NCBI GenBank assembly: GCA_016934895.1
Contig: JAFGRZ010000280.1
Span: 1-15,596, forward strand
Length of the DNA stretch: 15,596 nucleotides
Direction: 5' to 3'
From: Candidatus Aminicenantota bacterium
Lineage (GTDB): Bacteria > Acidobacteriota > Aminicenantia > Aminicenantales > UBA8522
The translations under genes and the position numbers were made by a program. The notes under the pieces are model-generated. The model saw nothing but the letters and a program-made list of their open reading frames with translations, was not told where the DNA came from and made no database searches. Each line of letters starts with the position of its first letter. Within the stretch, counting starts at the first letter, position 1. Below are positions 1-5,878 of the stretch, one piece after another.

Positions 1-1
1 C

Positions 2-862
2 GATGCCGGTTCCCGGGCATTGGTGGCCGAGTTGATGAGCATCCGCCCCGAAAATCTGGCCGTTGAGTCCCGGCGTCTCTTCCGGCCCCACGTCCTCGTT
101 GTGACCAATGTGCGACTGGACCACCGCGAAGAGATGGGGTGGACGAAGCCGGAAATCGCCCGGAGCCTGGCGTTCTCCATGCCGCCCGAATCCGTTGTTT
201 TTGTCTCCGGGGATGAGGGCTCTCCGGACCTTGAACGCGCGGCCGCTTCGATGCGGGCGAAGATCATCCGGGTCGAAAAGCCCGAGTCTTCTTCGTTCTT
301 CGATGAGGACAGGGCTCTGGCCGAGGCGGTTGCGGGCCATTTCGGCATCCCGTCCGGGATGGCCCGGCGGGGATTCGCTTCGACCCGGCCCGATTTCGGA
401 GGCCTCCAGGCCTGGGAGGCCGACCTGGGTTTTCCTCCGGCCCCCTGGATTTTGGTCAGCGCTTTCGCCGCCAACGAGCCGGACTCGAGTGAACGTGTGC
501 TGGCTCAATTTCAAGAGAAGGTCGCTCTAAAGGGTCGGCCTCTCGTCGGTGTCCTGAACTTCCGTCCCGACCGGGGCGACCGGACGCTTCAGTGGCTGGA
601 CGCCCAGAAGAGGGGGTTCTTCGCGGGTTTCAGGAAAGTCTATGTGGTCGGCGCCCACATTCATTCCCTGGCCATCCGAAAAAAAGGGGGAGGACATCGT
701 GTTTTCACACCGTTATCCGGGCGGTCTGCCTCCACGATGACGAACAGGATCGTTTCCCTGGAAGGAGCCGCCTCCGTTCTCGTCGGTCTGGGAAACATGG
801 GCGGGATAGGAGCGGCGCTGGTCGAGCACTGGCAAGATATCGGGAGGATCCATGCCCTTTGA
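2..862 (+). CDS. pgsB: Poly-gamma-glutamate synthase ligase subunit PgsB/CapB (5' end missing)
   Basis: This is the C-terminal 286 or so codons of a Mur-ligase-like ATP-dependent amide ligase. The family activates the gamma-carboxyl of glutamate and extends a poly-gamma-glutamate chain at the membrane together with PgsC. The frame is open from base 2 (reading DAGSRALVAELMS) and has no true start, so the N-terminal ATP-binding P-loop lies off the left edge. Visible family signatures are ALVAELMSIRPE followed by VVTNVRLDHREEMG, the Mur-ligase-like TNVRxDHxxxMG block, and a C-terminal VGLGNMGGIGAALVEHW resembling the usual GIGNxxGxG tail. The stop overlaps the pgsC start by 11 bp, and pgsW follows. 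The pgsC and pgsW neighbours separate this from murein Mur ligases and folylpolyglutamate synthase. The polymer itself (free capsule, anchored polymer, or another amide-linked product) cannot be told from the sequence. Confidence 0.88.
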   Translation, partial: DAGSRALVAELMSIRPENLAVESRRLFRPHVLVVTNVRLDHREEMGWTKPEIARSLAFSMPPESVVFVSGDEGSPDLERAAASMRAKIIRVEKPESSSFFDEDRALAEAVAGHFGIPSGMARRGFASTRPDFGGLQAWEADLGFPPAPWILVSAFAANEPDSSERVLAQFQEKVALKGRPLVGVLNFRPDRGDRTLQWLDAQKRGFFAGFRKVYVVGAHIHSLAIRKKGGGHRVFTPLSGRSASTMTNRIVSLEGAASVLVGLGNMGGIGAALVEHWQDIGRIHAL

Positions 863-1289
863 AACGATCTTCATCGGTTTGCTGCTGGCGCTCCTTTACA
901 AGGAAACCATGGGCCTTTATCCGGGCGGCATCATTGTCCCCGCTTACCTGGCCCTCACTCTCGACCATCCGGTCCCGGCGCTGACGACCGTAGCCGTGGC
1001 CTGCCTCTCTCTCTTGATCTACAAGCTTCTCGCCAGGTATTTCATCCTCTTCGGAAGCCGGCGTTTCGTGCTCATCCTCCTCGTCGGAGGAGTGTTGTCC
1101 CAAGTCTGCGCCTTGGCGGCGCCGAGGCTCATCGCTTCCCCGCTTGAATTTCAGGTGATCGGTTTCATCATCCCGGGACTCCTGGCCAACAACCTGGAAC
1201 GGCAGAATTTTCTGCCGACGCTCGCCTCGCTGATCACGGTGACCGTGGCCACCTATTTCATCGCCAACCTGGTCCGGATCGTTTTTTGA
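852..1289 (+). CDS. pgsC: Poly-gamma-glutamate biosynthesis membrane protein PgsC/CapC
   Basis: A 145-residue integral membrane protein, close to the roughly 149 residues usual for PgsC/CapC. It is almost entirely hydrophobic, with four to five predicted membrane segments (about residues 3-15, 25-58, 72-90, 100-112 and 122-143). A conserved-looking GFIIPGLLANNLERQNFLP stretch sits at residues 103-121, matching the PGLIAxDxxRQG-type loop of the family. The ATG overlaps the last 11 bases of pgsB, with GGGAGG just upstream (842-847) as ribosome-binding site, so translation is probably coupled. PgsC is the membrane partner of PgsB in the polymerase. pgsW starts 10 bp after the stop. The identification rests on size, hydrophobic pattern, the RQ-containing loop and position. 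Confidence 0.88.
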   Translation: MPFETIFIGLLLALLYKETMGLYPGGIIVPAYLALTLDHPVPALTTVAVACLSLLIYKLLARYFILFGSRRFVLILLVGGVLSQVCALAAPRLIASPLEFQVIGFIIPGLLANNLERQNFLPTLASLITVTVATYFIANLVRIVF

Positions 1290-1299
1290 GCAGACGATC

Positions 1300-2370
1300 A
1301 TGCCCCTGAGAGTCAGAGACAAGGTTTTCCATGCGCTCGGCATCCTGAGCCTCCTGTTCCTGATAGCCGCTTTGTTTCTTGCCCGAAGGCCCCTCCAAAT
1401 CCAGGATGAGATGAGGACGGCGTCCCGACGCATGGCCGAGGCCGTGGCGGCAGTCCGGGAATGCCGCGAAGCCGCCGGGATTCCCCAAGATCCGTCGCGG
1501 GACATCAACCGGACCGGGCTCATCGGTCTCGAATCGTCGCCCATCACCACCTCCCTCGGGAATCTGGAAGCCAAACGGACGACGCTCAATCCCAATTTTG
1601 CGGGTCTTATCGTCCTTCTGCTCCGCCAGGCAGGCGTCGGTCGGGGCGAGACCATCGCCATCGGCGCCTCGAGTTCATTTCCCGGTCTCATTACCGCTTC
1701 GCTCTGCGCCGCCGAGGCGATGGGGCTCCGGCCTCTCCTGATCTGCTCGCTCGGCGCTTCCCATTGGGGGGCCAACCATCCCGAGTTTCATTGGCTTCGA
1801 ATCCTCGACTGTCTCAACAGGTCGCGCATCTCGGCCGCCCGGCCCATCGCCCTTTCGCTGGGCGGGGACGGCGATGTCGGAAAGGACATGAGTCCGGAAG
1901 GCCGCGAACTTCTCGTCCGGGCTGTGGGCGAGACCGGGCTTCTTTTTCTGTCCGAACCCGACCTGGAGAGGAACGTGACCGAGAGGATCCGGCTCTTTGA
2001 GTCGGCGGCCGGAGGAGAGGAGATCCGGGCGTTCATCAATGTCGGAGGCGGCACCGCGAACATAGGGACGGATTCGGAAATCCTCAAGGTGTCACCCGGC
2101 CTGGCGGTCTTTTCCCGCATTCCGCCCCGCGGGCGGCGCGGTTTGATCTTCGAGATGGCGGCCCGCGGCATCCCGGTCATCCACCTGCTTTACGTCAAGG
2201 GGATTTGTGAGCGCTACGGATTGCCCTGGGACCCGGTCCCTCTGCCCGAACCGGGGGAAGGGGACTTATACAGGGAAAAGGAAATGATCCCCTGGGTCTT
2301 TCTAGCCTTGGCGGGAGCGTATTTCCTGGCCCTCGCGATGGTCTTGGCCACCGGCGCTTCTCGCGCCTAA
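1300..2370 (+). CDS. pgsW: Poly-gamma-glutamate system protein PgsW
   Basis: 356 residues with one membrane segment at each end (about 10-28 and 333-352) and a roughly 300-residue soluble domain between them, presumably extracytoplasmic. This layout and the position right after pgsB-pgsC match the poly-gamma-glutamate system protein PgsW. PgsW accompanies pgsB/pgsC in several Gram-negative and candidate phyla and has no established biochemical role. Conserved-looking segments include GLIGLESSPITTSLGNLEAK (about 71-90, after the N-terminal helix), a GASSSFPGL run, LGGDGDVGKDMSPEGRELL and NVGGGTANIGTD. Glycine-rich turns like these suggest a nucleotide- or phosphate-binding fold, but that is inference. 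The ribosome-binding site is weak, and the start is 10 bp after the pgsC stop, consistent with coupling. No transcription terminator is apparent in the 33 bp before the convergent gene. Confidence 0.82.
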   Translation: MPLRVRDKVFHALGILSLLFLIAALFLARRPLQIQDEMRTASRRMAEAVAAVRECREAAGIPQDPSRDINRTGLIGLESSPITTSLGNLEAKRTTLNPNFAGLIVLLLRQAGVGRGETIAIGASSSFPGLITASLCAAEAMGLRPLLICSLGASHWGANHPEFHWLRILDCLNRSRISAARPIALSLGGDGDVGKDMSPEGRELLVRAVGETGLLFLSEPDLERNVTERIRLFESAAGGEEIRAFINVGGGTANIGTDSEILKVSPGLAVFSRIPPRGRRGLIFEMAARGIPVIHLLYVKGICERYGLPWDPVPLPEPGEGDLYREKEMIPWVFLALAGAYFLALAMVLATGASRA

Positions 2371-2403
2371 CTTGGTTTCAGGATGATCGTTGAAGACGGG
2401 ACG

Positions 2404-2985
2404 CTAGCGCTGCAAGATCATGACACTGACGATGCACTGATAGGAATCGAGCCGGTCGCGGTCCTGGCAGATGCCGCGCTCGACCGTCAGAATGCCCAAG
2501 GGGTAATCCTCCCAGCGATAGAGCATGAGGTCGTTGCGCGAGCCGGTCAGCGAGGCCAGTTCCTGGACGGCCGTCTTGACCTGGGGGAGGCCGAGATACT
2601 CCAGTATCCGGTTGACCGAACGCACATTTTTGATATGGAAATATTGAGTTTTCGCGTCCAGGCGGAGGGATAGTGCCGGTCCTGGACTCTCGAAAAAGTA
2701 GCGCGTGTAACGACGATTCCTGTTGACGCTCTCTTCCTTGTGGTAGACGTAGTTGGGAACCTTCTCGGGAAAGAACGTGTCCTTGATCTGGGCTCGGATG
2801 TCCCCGAATGTGATCGTCTCAGATTCCGTTTTTTGAAGGAAAAAAAAGATGACCCCGAGGAGAATGAGGATCAGTCCGGCCCGGAGGAGGTTTTCGTGCT
2901 CCCGTTTGACGATGATGCGGAAAGTCCAAATGGCGCAGATCAGTATCAAAGCCAGGATGATGTTTTTGAGGAGCGCAACTTCCAT
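2404..2985 (-). CDS. Unrecognised 193-residue protein with two N-terminal membrane segments
   Basis: I do not recognise a family. The protein begins with two hydrophobic helices (about residues 7-25 and 33-50) joined by a short basic loop (IIVKREHENLL). A charged, apparently globular domain of about 140 residues follows. That domain holds two cysteines 12 residues apart near the C-terminus (ICQDRD and YQCIV) and many Tyr/Arg pairs (NRNRRYTRYFF). By the positive-inside rule the basic loop between the helices should be cytoplasmic, which would put both termini outside; this is uncertain. The start is well supported: AGGAGG (2991-2996) lies 5 nt upstream and an extended -10 promoter a little further out. 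The gene is monocistronic and convergent with pgsW. The coding potential is convincing but the function is unknown. Confidence 0.75.
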   Translation of the reverse strand: MEVALLKNIILALILICAIWTFRIIVKREHENLLRAGLILILLGVIFFFLQKTESETITFGDIRAQIKDTFFPEKVPNYVYHKEESVNRNRRYTRYFFESPGPALSLRLDAKTQYFHIKNVRSVNRILEYLGLPQVKTAVQELASLTGSRNDLMLYRWEDYPLGILTVERGICQDRDRLDSYQCIVSVMILQR

Positions 2986-2990
2986 CTCGG

Positions 2991-2996
2991 CCTCCT
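2991..2996 (-). promoter_or_regulatory. Shine-Dalgarno site of the 193-residue membrane protein
   Basis: CCTCCT on the + strand reads AGGAGG on the coding strand, 5 nt before the ATG at 2985. It is the strongest ribosome-binding site in the window and fixes this start. Confidence 0.75.
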
Positions 2997-3008
2997 GTCC
3001 CTGAGCGC

Positions 3009-3017
3009 ATTATAGCA
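3009..3017 (-). promoter_or_regulatory. Extended -10 promoter (TGCTATAAT) for the 193-residue membrane protein
   Basis: On the minus strand the sequence reads TGC-TATAAT, a perfect TGn extended -10 element with consensus hexamer. No good -35 is found at 16-18 bp spacing, as is common for extended -10 promoters. Transcription would start near 3002, giving a leader of about 17 nt that just contains the AGGAGG site. Confidence 0.65.
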
Positions 3018-3052
3018 GAAAGACCGTCCGAGAAACAGCCAGCCTGGGGTCG

Positions 3053-3078
3053 CCGCTCTTTCTCCCTCGAAAAGGCGG
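3053..3078 (-). other. Imperfect hairpin downstream of the DUF72 gene
   Basis: CCGC/GCGG outer arms and TTTC/GAAA inner arms form a roughly 10-position stem with one mismatch and a GAGGGA loop, about 62 bp past the DUF72 stop. No T-tract follows, so it is not a textbook intrinsic terminator. It may slow or mark the 3' end of that transcript. Confidence 0.25.
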
Positions 3079-3139
3079 GGTTCAAGAAAATCGAAGGGAA
3101 GCGAAAAGAGTAGGTCCATCTCCAGCCGTGCCGGACTTC

Positions 3140-3901
3140 TCAAGAACGGCTGTCCCGGGATTTCAAGAGCTCCGCCAGTCTGAGACAATTATCCACGGCG
3201 TGGGCCTGGTCGTCGTTGTTGAAATAGACAAAACGTTCTTCCGCCTTCGCCCCGTTGATTCTTTCGGCCCAGCGGGTGAGTTCCTCGTCGCTGTACCGGT
3301 GGCGGTGTCCGCCGGTCAGCCCGTGGAATCGGAAGTAAGCCACATTCGACGATTCGACCAGCGTGTCCGGCACCTGAGCGGACGATACGGTGCCGAATGT
3401 CACTCCCTGTGCCTTCAGCCTTTCGACAACGGCTTCGTCATACCAGCTCTCGTGCCGGAACTCGATGACGTTCTTGTGCTGAGGAGGGAGTGTCTGGAGG
3501 AAACCGTCGAGGAGCTCCAGGTCTTTCTCGATCGAGGGCGGGAGCTGGAAGAGAAGGCAGCCGAGTTTCGGGCCCAGCGAGTCGGCGAGGATGGTGAAAT
3601 AGCGGACCTCGCTTTTAACGTCGCGCAATTTTTTTCGATGGGTGATCCGGCGGTTGGCCTTGAGCGTGAAAGTGAAATGGGGCGGAGTTTTCTCCAACCA
3701 GGCCTGAAGGGTTTTCGGCCTGGGGAACCGGTAGAAGGTCATGTTGATCTCGACGGTCGAGAAACGCCCGGCGTAAAAAGACAGCCAATCGGAATGGGGA
3801 AGCTCGGGCGGGTAGAACCGTCCCTTCCAGCCGGGGTAGCTCCACCCCGATGTCCCGAGATGATTGACCGCCGCCATGGATTCTTCGATCGTGCTCGTCA
3901 T
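3140..3901 (-). CDS. DUF72 (YecE-like) TIM-barrel protein
   Basis: A 253-residue protein with the DUF72/YecE signature order. It has GTSGWSYPGWKGRFYP at residues 16-31, TVEINMTFYRFP at about 49-60, FTLKANRRITH, LLFQLPPS, NVIEFRHESWY, VAYFRFHG and a near-terminal VYFNNDDQAHAVDN. The family folds as a TIM barrel with a conserved polar centre, and its reaction is not established. Length is normal for the family. Two starts are possible. The first ATG (3901) begins only 4 bp after a TATAAT box, so it would fall at or before the transcription start. The ATG at 3877 (residue 9, MAAVNHLGTSGWSY) has GAAGA upstream and gives the usual short N-terminus, so I favour 3877. The gene is divergent from the PfkB kinase gene, and the spacing suggests it is transcribed alone. 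Confidence 0.9.
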   Translation of the reverse strand: MTSTIEESMAAVNHLGTSGWSYPGWKGRFYPPELPHSDWLSFYAGRFSTVEINMTFYRFPRPKTLQAWLEKTPPHFTFTLKANRRITHRKKLRDVKSEVRYFTILADSLGPKLGCLLFQLPPSIEKDLELLDGFLQTLPPQHKNVIEFRHESWYDEAVVERLKAQGVTFGTVSSAQVPDTLVESSNVAYFRFHGLTGGHRHRYSDEELTRWAERINGAKAEERFVYFNNDDQAHAVDNCLRLAELLKSRDSRS

Positions 3902-3905
3902 CCCT

Positions 3906-3911
3906 ATTATA
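3906..3911 (-). promoter_or_regulatory. Consensus -10 box (TATAAT) for the DUF72 gene
   Basis: The minus strand reads TATAAT, with a weak -35 candidate TTCATC 16 bp upstream. The expected transcription start is about 3899, inside the upstream ATG codon, which favours initiation at the internal ATG (3877) with a leader of about 22 nt. Confidence 0.5.
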
Positions 3912-4028
3912 GGCCAACTGCGTCTCGGATGAAGAAGAATTGTCCAAATTTTATCCTTCCGGTTTTTTAGGGCATTTCTGCGCTTTTCATAACTGAAAGC
4001 AAGGGGTTCGCCCAGGCGTCCTTGGGGA

Positions 4029-4057
4029 TTGCTTTTTTTTAACGGCTTTCATAAGAT
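4029..4057 (+). promoter_or_regulatory. Possible promoter for the PfkB-family kinase
   Basis: TTGCTT (4029-4034), a 17-bp spacer containing an eight-T run, then TAAGAT (4052-4057). Matches are 3/6 and 4/6 to the sigma-70 consensus. The transcription start would fall near 4064, giving a 25-nt leader to the ATG at 4089. The match is modest. Confidence 0.35.
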
Positions 4058-4088
4058 TTGGCTGCCGAAACGATCTACGGCCTCGCCC

Positions 4089-5015
4089 ATGCTCGAAAAG
4101 AAAAGTCACCGCTTTGGCCTCATCGGAACCATCACCCGGGATGTCATCACCCAGGCGTCCGGCCTCGTCCAATCGGGCCTGGGCGGCATCCTCTACCAGG
4201 CCGCGGGCCTGTGCGGATTGGATCAGGACGTCTCCCTCTATACGAACGTCGGGCAAGACCTGCTTCCTCAGGTCAATTCCGTCGTCGACCGATGGCCGAC
4301 GTGCGACCAGGCCGGGATGGAGATCGTATCCGGGCCGGGGAACAGGGTCTTTCTGCGCTATCCGGAGCAAGGCGAGCGCGTCGAGGTCCTGGAATCGCAC
4401 GTCCCGCCGCTCCGGCCGGACAGAGTGCTTGCCAACCTGCCGCGGACGGGATTTCTCATCCTGGTCATGAACTCCGGATTCGATATCACTCTTCCCGACT
4501 GGCGCCGGATCGTGAGCCGGGCCCGTTGCCCGGTCTGGCTCGATATCCACTCTCTGGCCCTGACCCAGGAGCTCCACGCCGCGCGCCGGTATCGTTCCCT
4601 GCCCGAGTGGCGCGAGTGGGCCGAAGGAGTGACTTATCTCCAGGCCAATTGGATGGAGGTCGGGGCGATGCTCGGGGAATCGGGACGCATTCCCTCAGGA
4701 GAGGGCTTGGGCCGTTTTAAAAAAGCCGCCCTTGACTTGGAAATAAAGGGCGTATTCATCACTCTGGGTCCGGAGGGCGTCCTGGTCATGACGCCCGGTT
4801 CTTCAAGAAGGACGGCCTCTCCGATGGCCGGGGAGGTGGTCGATACCACCGGCTGCGGGGACATTTTCTGTGCCGGAACGGCCGCGCTTCTTTCGACCGG
4901 CGCCGATCCCGCTGAGGCCGCCGGGTTCGGTGCCGAGCTCGCCGCCGAAGCCGCCGGGGTCTCCGGAATCGAACAGACTTTCGAACGGATCAGAAACCGC
5001 GTGTTTTACGCCTAG
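4089..5015 (+). CDS. PfkB-family carbohydrate kinase
   Basis: 308 residues from the ATG at 4089. The family phosphorylates sugars or nucleosides with ATP in the cytoplasm. The order is typical: an N-terminal strand FGLIGTITRDVI (ribokinase-like GxxxxDxI), then GGILYQAAGLCGLDQDVSLYTNVGQD (the GG...NVGxD signature 1 region), a central substrate-lid region, FITLGPEGVLV, and signature 2 DTTGCGDIFCAGTAALL. In signature 2 the last Asp of GCGD is the catalytic base; Cys replaces the usual Ala of GAGD. A longer reading from a TTG at 4029 is open, but it adds residues that do not match the family and starts inside the probable -35 element, so I reject it. No clear Shine-Dalgarno sequence precedes 4089. 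The substrate cannot be predicted. The next gene, encoding an EIIA fusion, starts 41-47 bp later with its own promoter. Confidence 0.85.
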   Translation: MLEKKSHRFGLIGTITRDVITQASGLVQSGLGGILYQAAGLCGLDQDVSLYTNVGQDLLPQVNSVVDRWPTCDQAGMEIVSGPGNRVFLRYPEQGERVEVLESHVPPLRPDRVLANLPRTGFLILVMNSGFDITLPDWRRIVSRARCPVWLDIHSLALTQELHAARRYRSLPEWREWAEGVTYLQANWMEVGAMLGESGRIPSGEGLGRFKKAALDLEIKGVFITLGPEGVLVMTPGSSRRTASPMAGEVVDTTGCGDIFCAGTAALLSTGADPAEAAGFGAELAAEAAGVSGIEQTFERIRNRVFYA

Positions 5016-5019
5016 CCAC

Positions 5020-5047
5020 TTTACAGGGGACTTTTTTATGATAGAAT
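5020..5047 (+). promoter_or_regulatory. Strong promoter of the EIIA-zinc ribbon gene
   Basis: TTTACA (5020-5025, 5/6 to the -35 consensus), a 16-bp spacer, then TGA-TAGAAT (5039-5047), an extended -10 with a 5/6 hexamer. This is the best two-part promoter in the window. It predicts a start at about A5054, only 3 nt before the GTG and 9 nt before the ATG of the gene, leaving no room for a Shine-Dalgarno site. Confidence 0.65.
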
Positions 5048-5062
5048 AATTCCACCGTGCCC

Positions 5063-5878
5063 ATGGCCGACCTGAAAAAGAGTCATCATTTCTCCGATTT
5101 CCTCAAACCTTCCCAGGTCATTTACGAGCTCAAGTCCAGGGAGAAGGTCCTCGCCATCGAGGAACTTCTCGATGTCCTCGCCAAAGAAAAACTCATCAAG
5201 AACAAAAAGCTCATCCTGACCCGCCTCATCGACCGGGAGCAATTGGAATCCACGGCGATCGGAGAGAGCGTCGCCCTGCCTCATGCCCGCGTCAACACGG
5301 GCGGCGAGATCGCCATCGCCGTCGGAAGGTCGGAGAAGGGGATCGACTTCGACTCGATCGATAAGAAGAAGGTCCACCTCATCATCCTGGTCGTCTGGAA
5401 CCCCACCCTGCCGGGCCTATTCAACCATCTGTTCGCGGGGTTGGCGCGATTCCTAAGAAAGCCGGAATACCGGAAGCGGCTCTTCGGAGCGCCGAACAAA
5501 ACCGAACTTTTCAAGATCCTTTCCGAAATTGAGCTGACCATGCCCCATGAGGACCGGATCATCAGCCGGGCCAGCCTGCTCGCCAAGCTCCAGGAGATCG
5601 AGCTCCGCAAGAAAAAAGCGTCCAAGGAACAGCTCAAAGAGCTCCGCAAGCACGCGGAGCTCATCCGGGAAGAGCTGGATGAAGCGTTGCTCACCCGCTT
5701 CGACAAGCTGATGGAAAGGTACGGGTTCGCCGTGGCCGAAGTCCGGGATGGGGCCTGCCAGGGCTGCAACATGAGGATCGCCACTCAGATGAGCTCTGCG
5801 ATCGAGGACAGCAACGATATCTACATCTGCGAGAACTGCGGCAAGTACCTGGTCGCTGCCCGCAAGAAAAAGAAATAG
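5063..5878 (+). CDS. PTS EIIA domain fused to a coiled coil and C4 zinc ribbon
   Basis: 271 residues from the ATG at 5063 (273 from an in-frame GTG at 5057). Residues about 10-155 form a fructose/nitrogen-type PTS EIIA domain: TAIGESVALPHARV carries the phosphorylatable histidine (H74 from the ATG). The segment VHLIILVVWNPTLPGLFNHL also fits the fold. A Lys/Glu/Leu-rich helical stretch at about 165-222 looks like a coiled coil. It leads to a zinc ribbon with CQGC and CENC knuckles (C232, C235, C256, C259), like the C4 zf-RING_7 ribbons of CdsZ/HP0958-type proteins. Such a fusion points to a regulatory role, sensing phosphorylation through EIIA and binding nucleic acid or protein through the ribbon, rather than sugar transport. 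No other PTS gene is nearby. The stop codon directly abuts the stop of the convergent peptidase gene. Confidence 0.85.
   Translation: MADLKKSHHFSDFLKPSQVIYELKSREKVLAIEELLDVLAKEKLIKNKKLILTRLIDREQLESTAIGESVALPHARVNTGGEIAIAVGRSEKGIDFDSIDKKKVHLIILVVWNPTLPGLFNHLFAGLARFLRKPEYRKRLFGAPNKTELFKILSEIELTMPHEDRIISRASLLAKLQEIELRKKKASKEQLKELRKHAELIREELDEALLTRFDKLMERYGFAVAEVRDGACQGCNMRIATQMSSAIEDSNDIYICENCGKYLVAARKKKK

Noticed and set aside
705..1775. A 356-codon minus-strand frame across pgsB-pgsC-pgsW
   Set aside because: It spans three recognisable genes on the other strand and has Arg/Ser-rich low-information composition.
2371..2403. Terminator between pgsW and the convergent gene
   Set aside because: No stem with a T-tract can be drawn in these 33 bp.
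3985..4054. TTTCATAA repeated at 3985-3992 and 4047-4054
   Set aside because: Short AT-rich words in a promoter region; one overlaps the probable -10. Not enough to call an operator.
4029..4088. Upstream TTG start for the PfkB kinase
   Set aside because: The added 20 residues do not fit the family N-terminus, and the TTG overlaps the probable -35 element.
4011..4160. Exact 11-bp direct repeat CCCAGGCGTCC (4011-4021 and 4150-4160)
   Set aside because: One copy is in coding sequence with ordinary codons; no flanking symmetry or element structure, so probably chance in GC-rich DNA.
5855..5878. Lys-rich end of the EIIA fusion gene (AAG AAA AAG AAA TAG) as a frameshift site
   Set aside because: The shifted frame only runs into the antisense of the peptidase gene and gives no recognisable extension.
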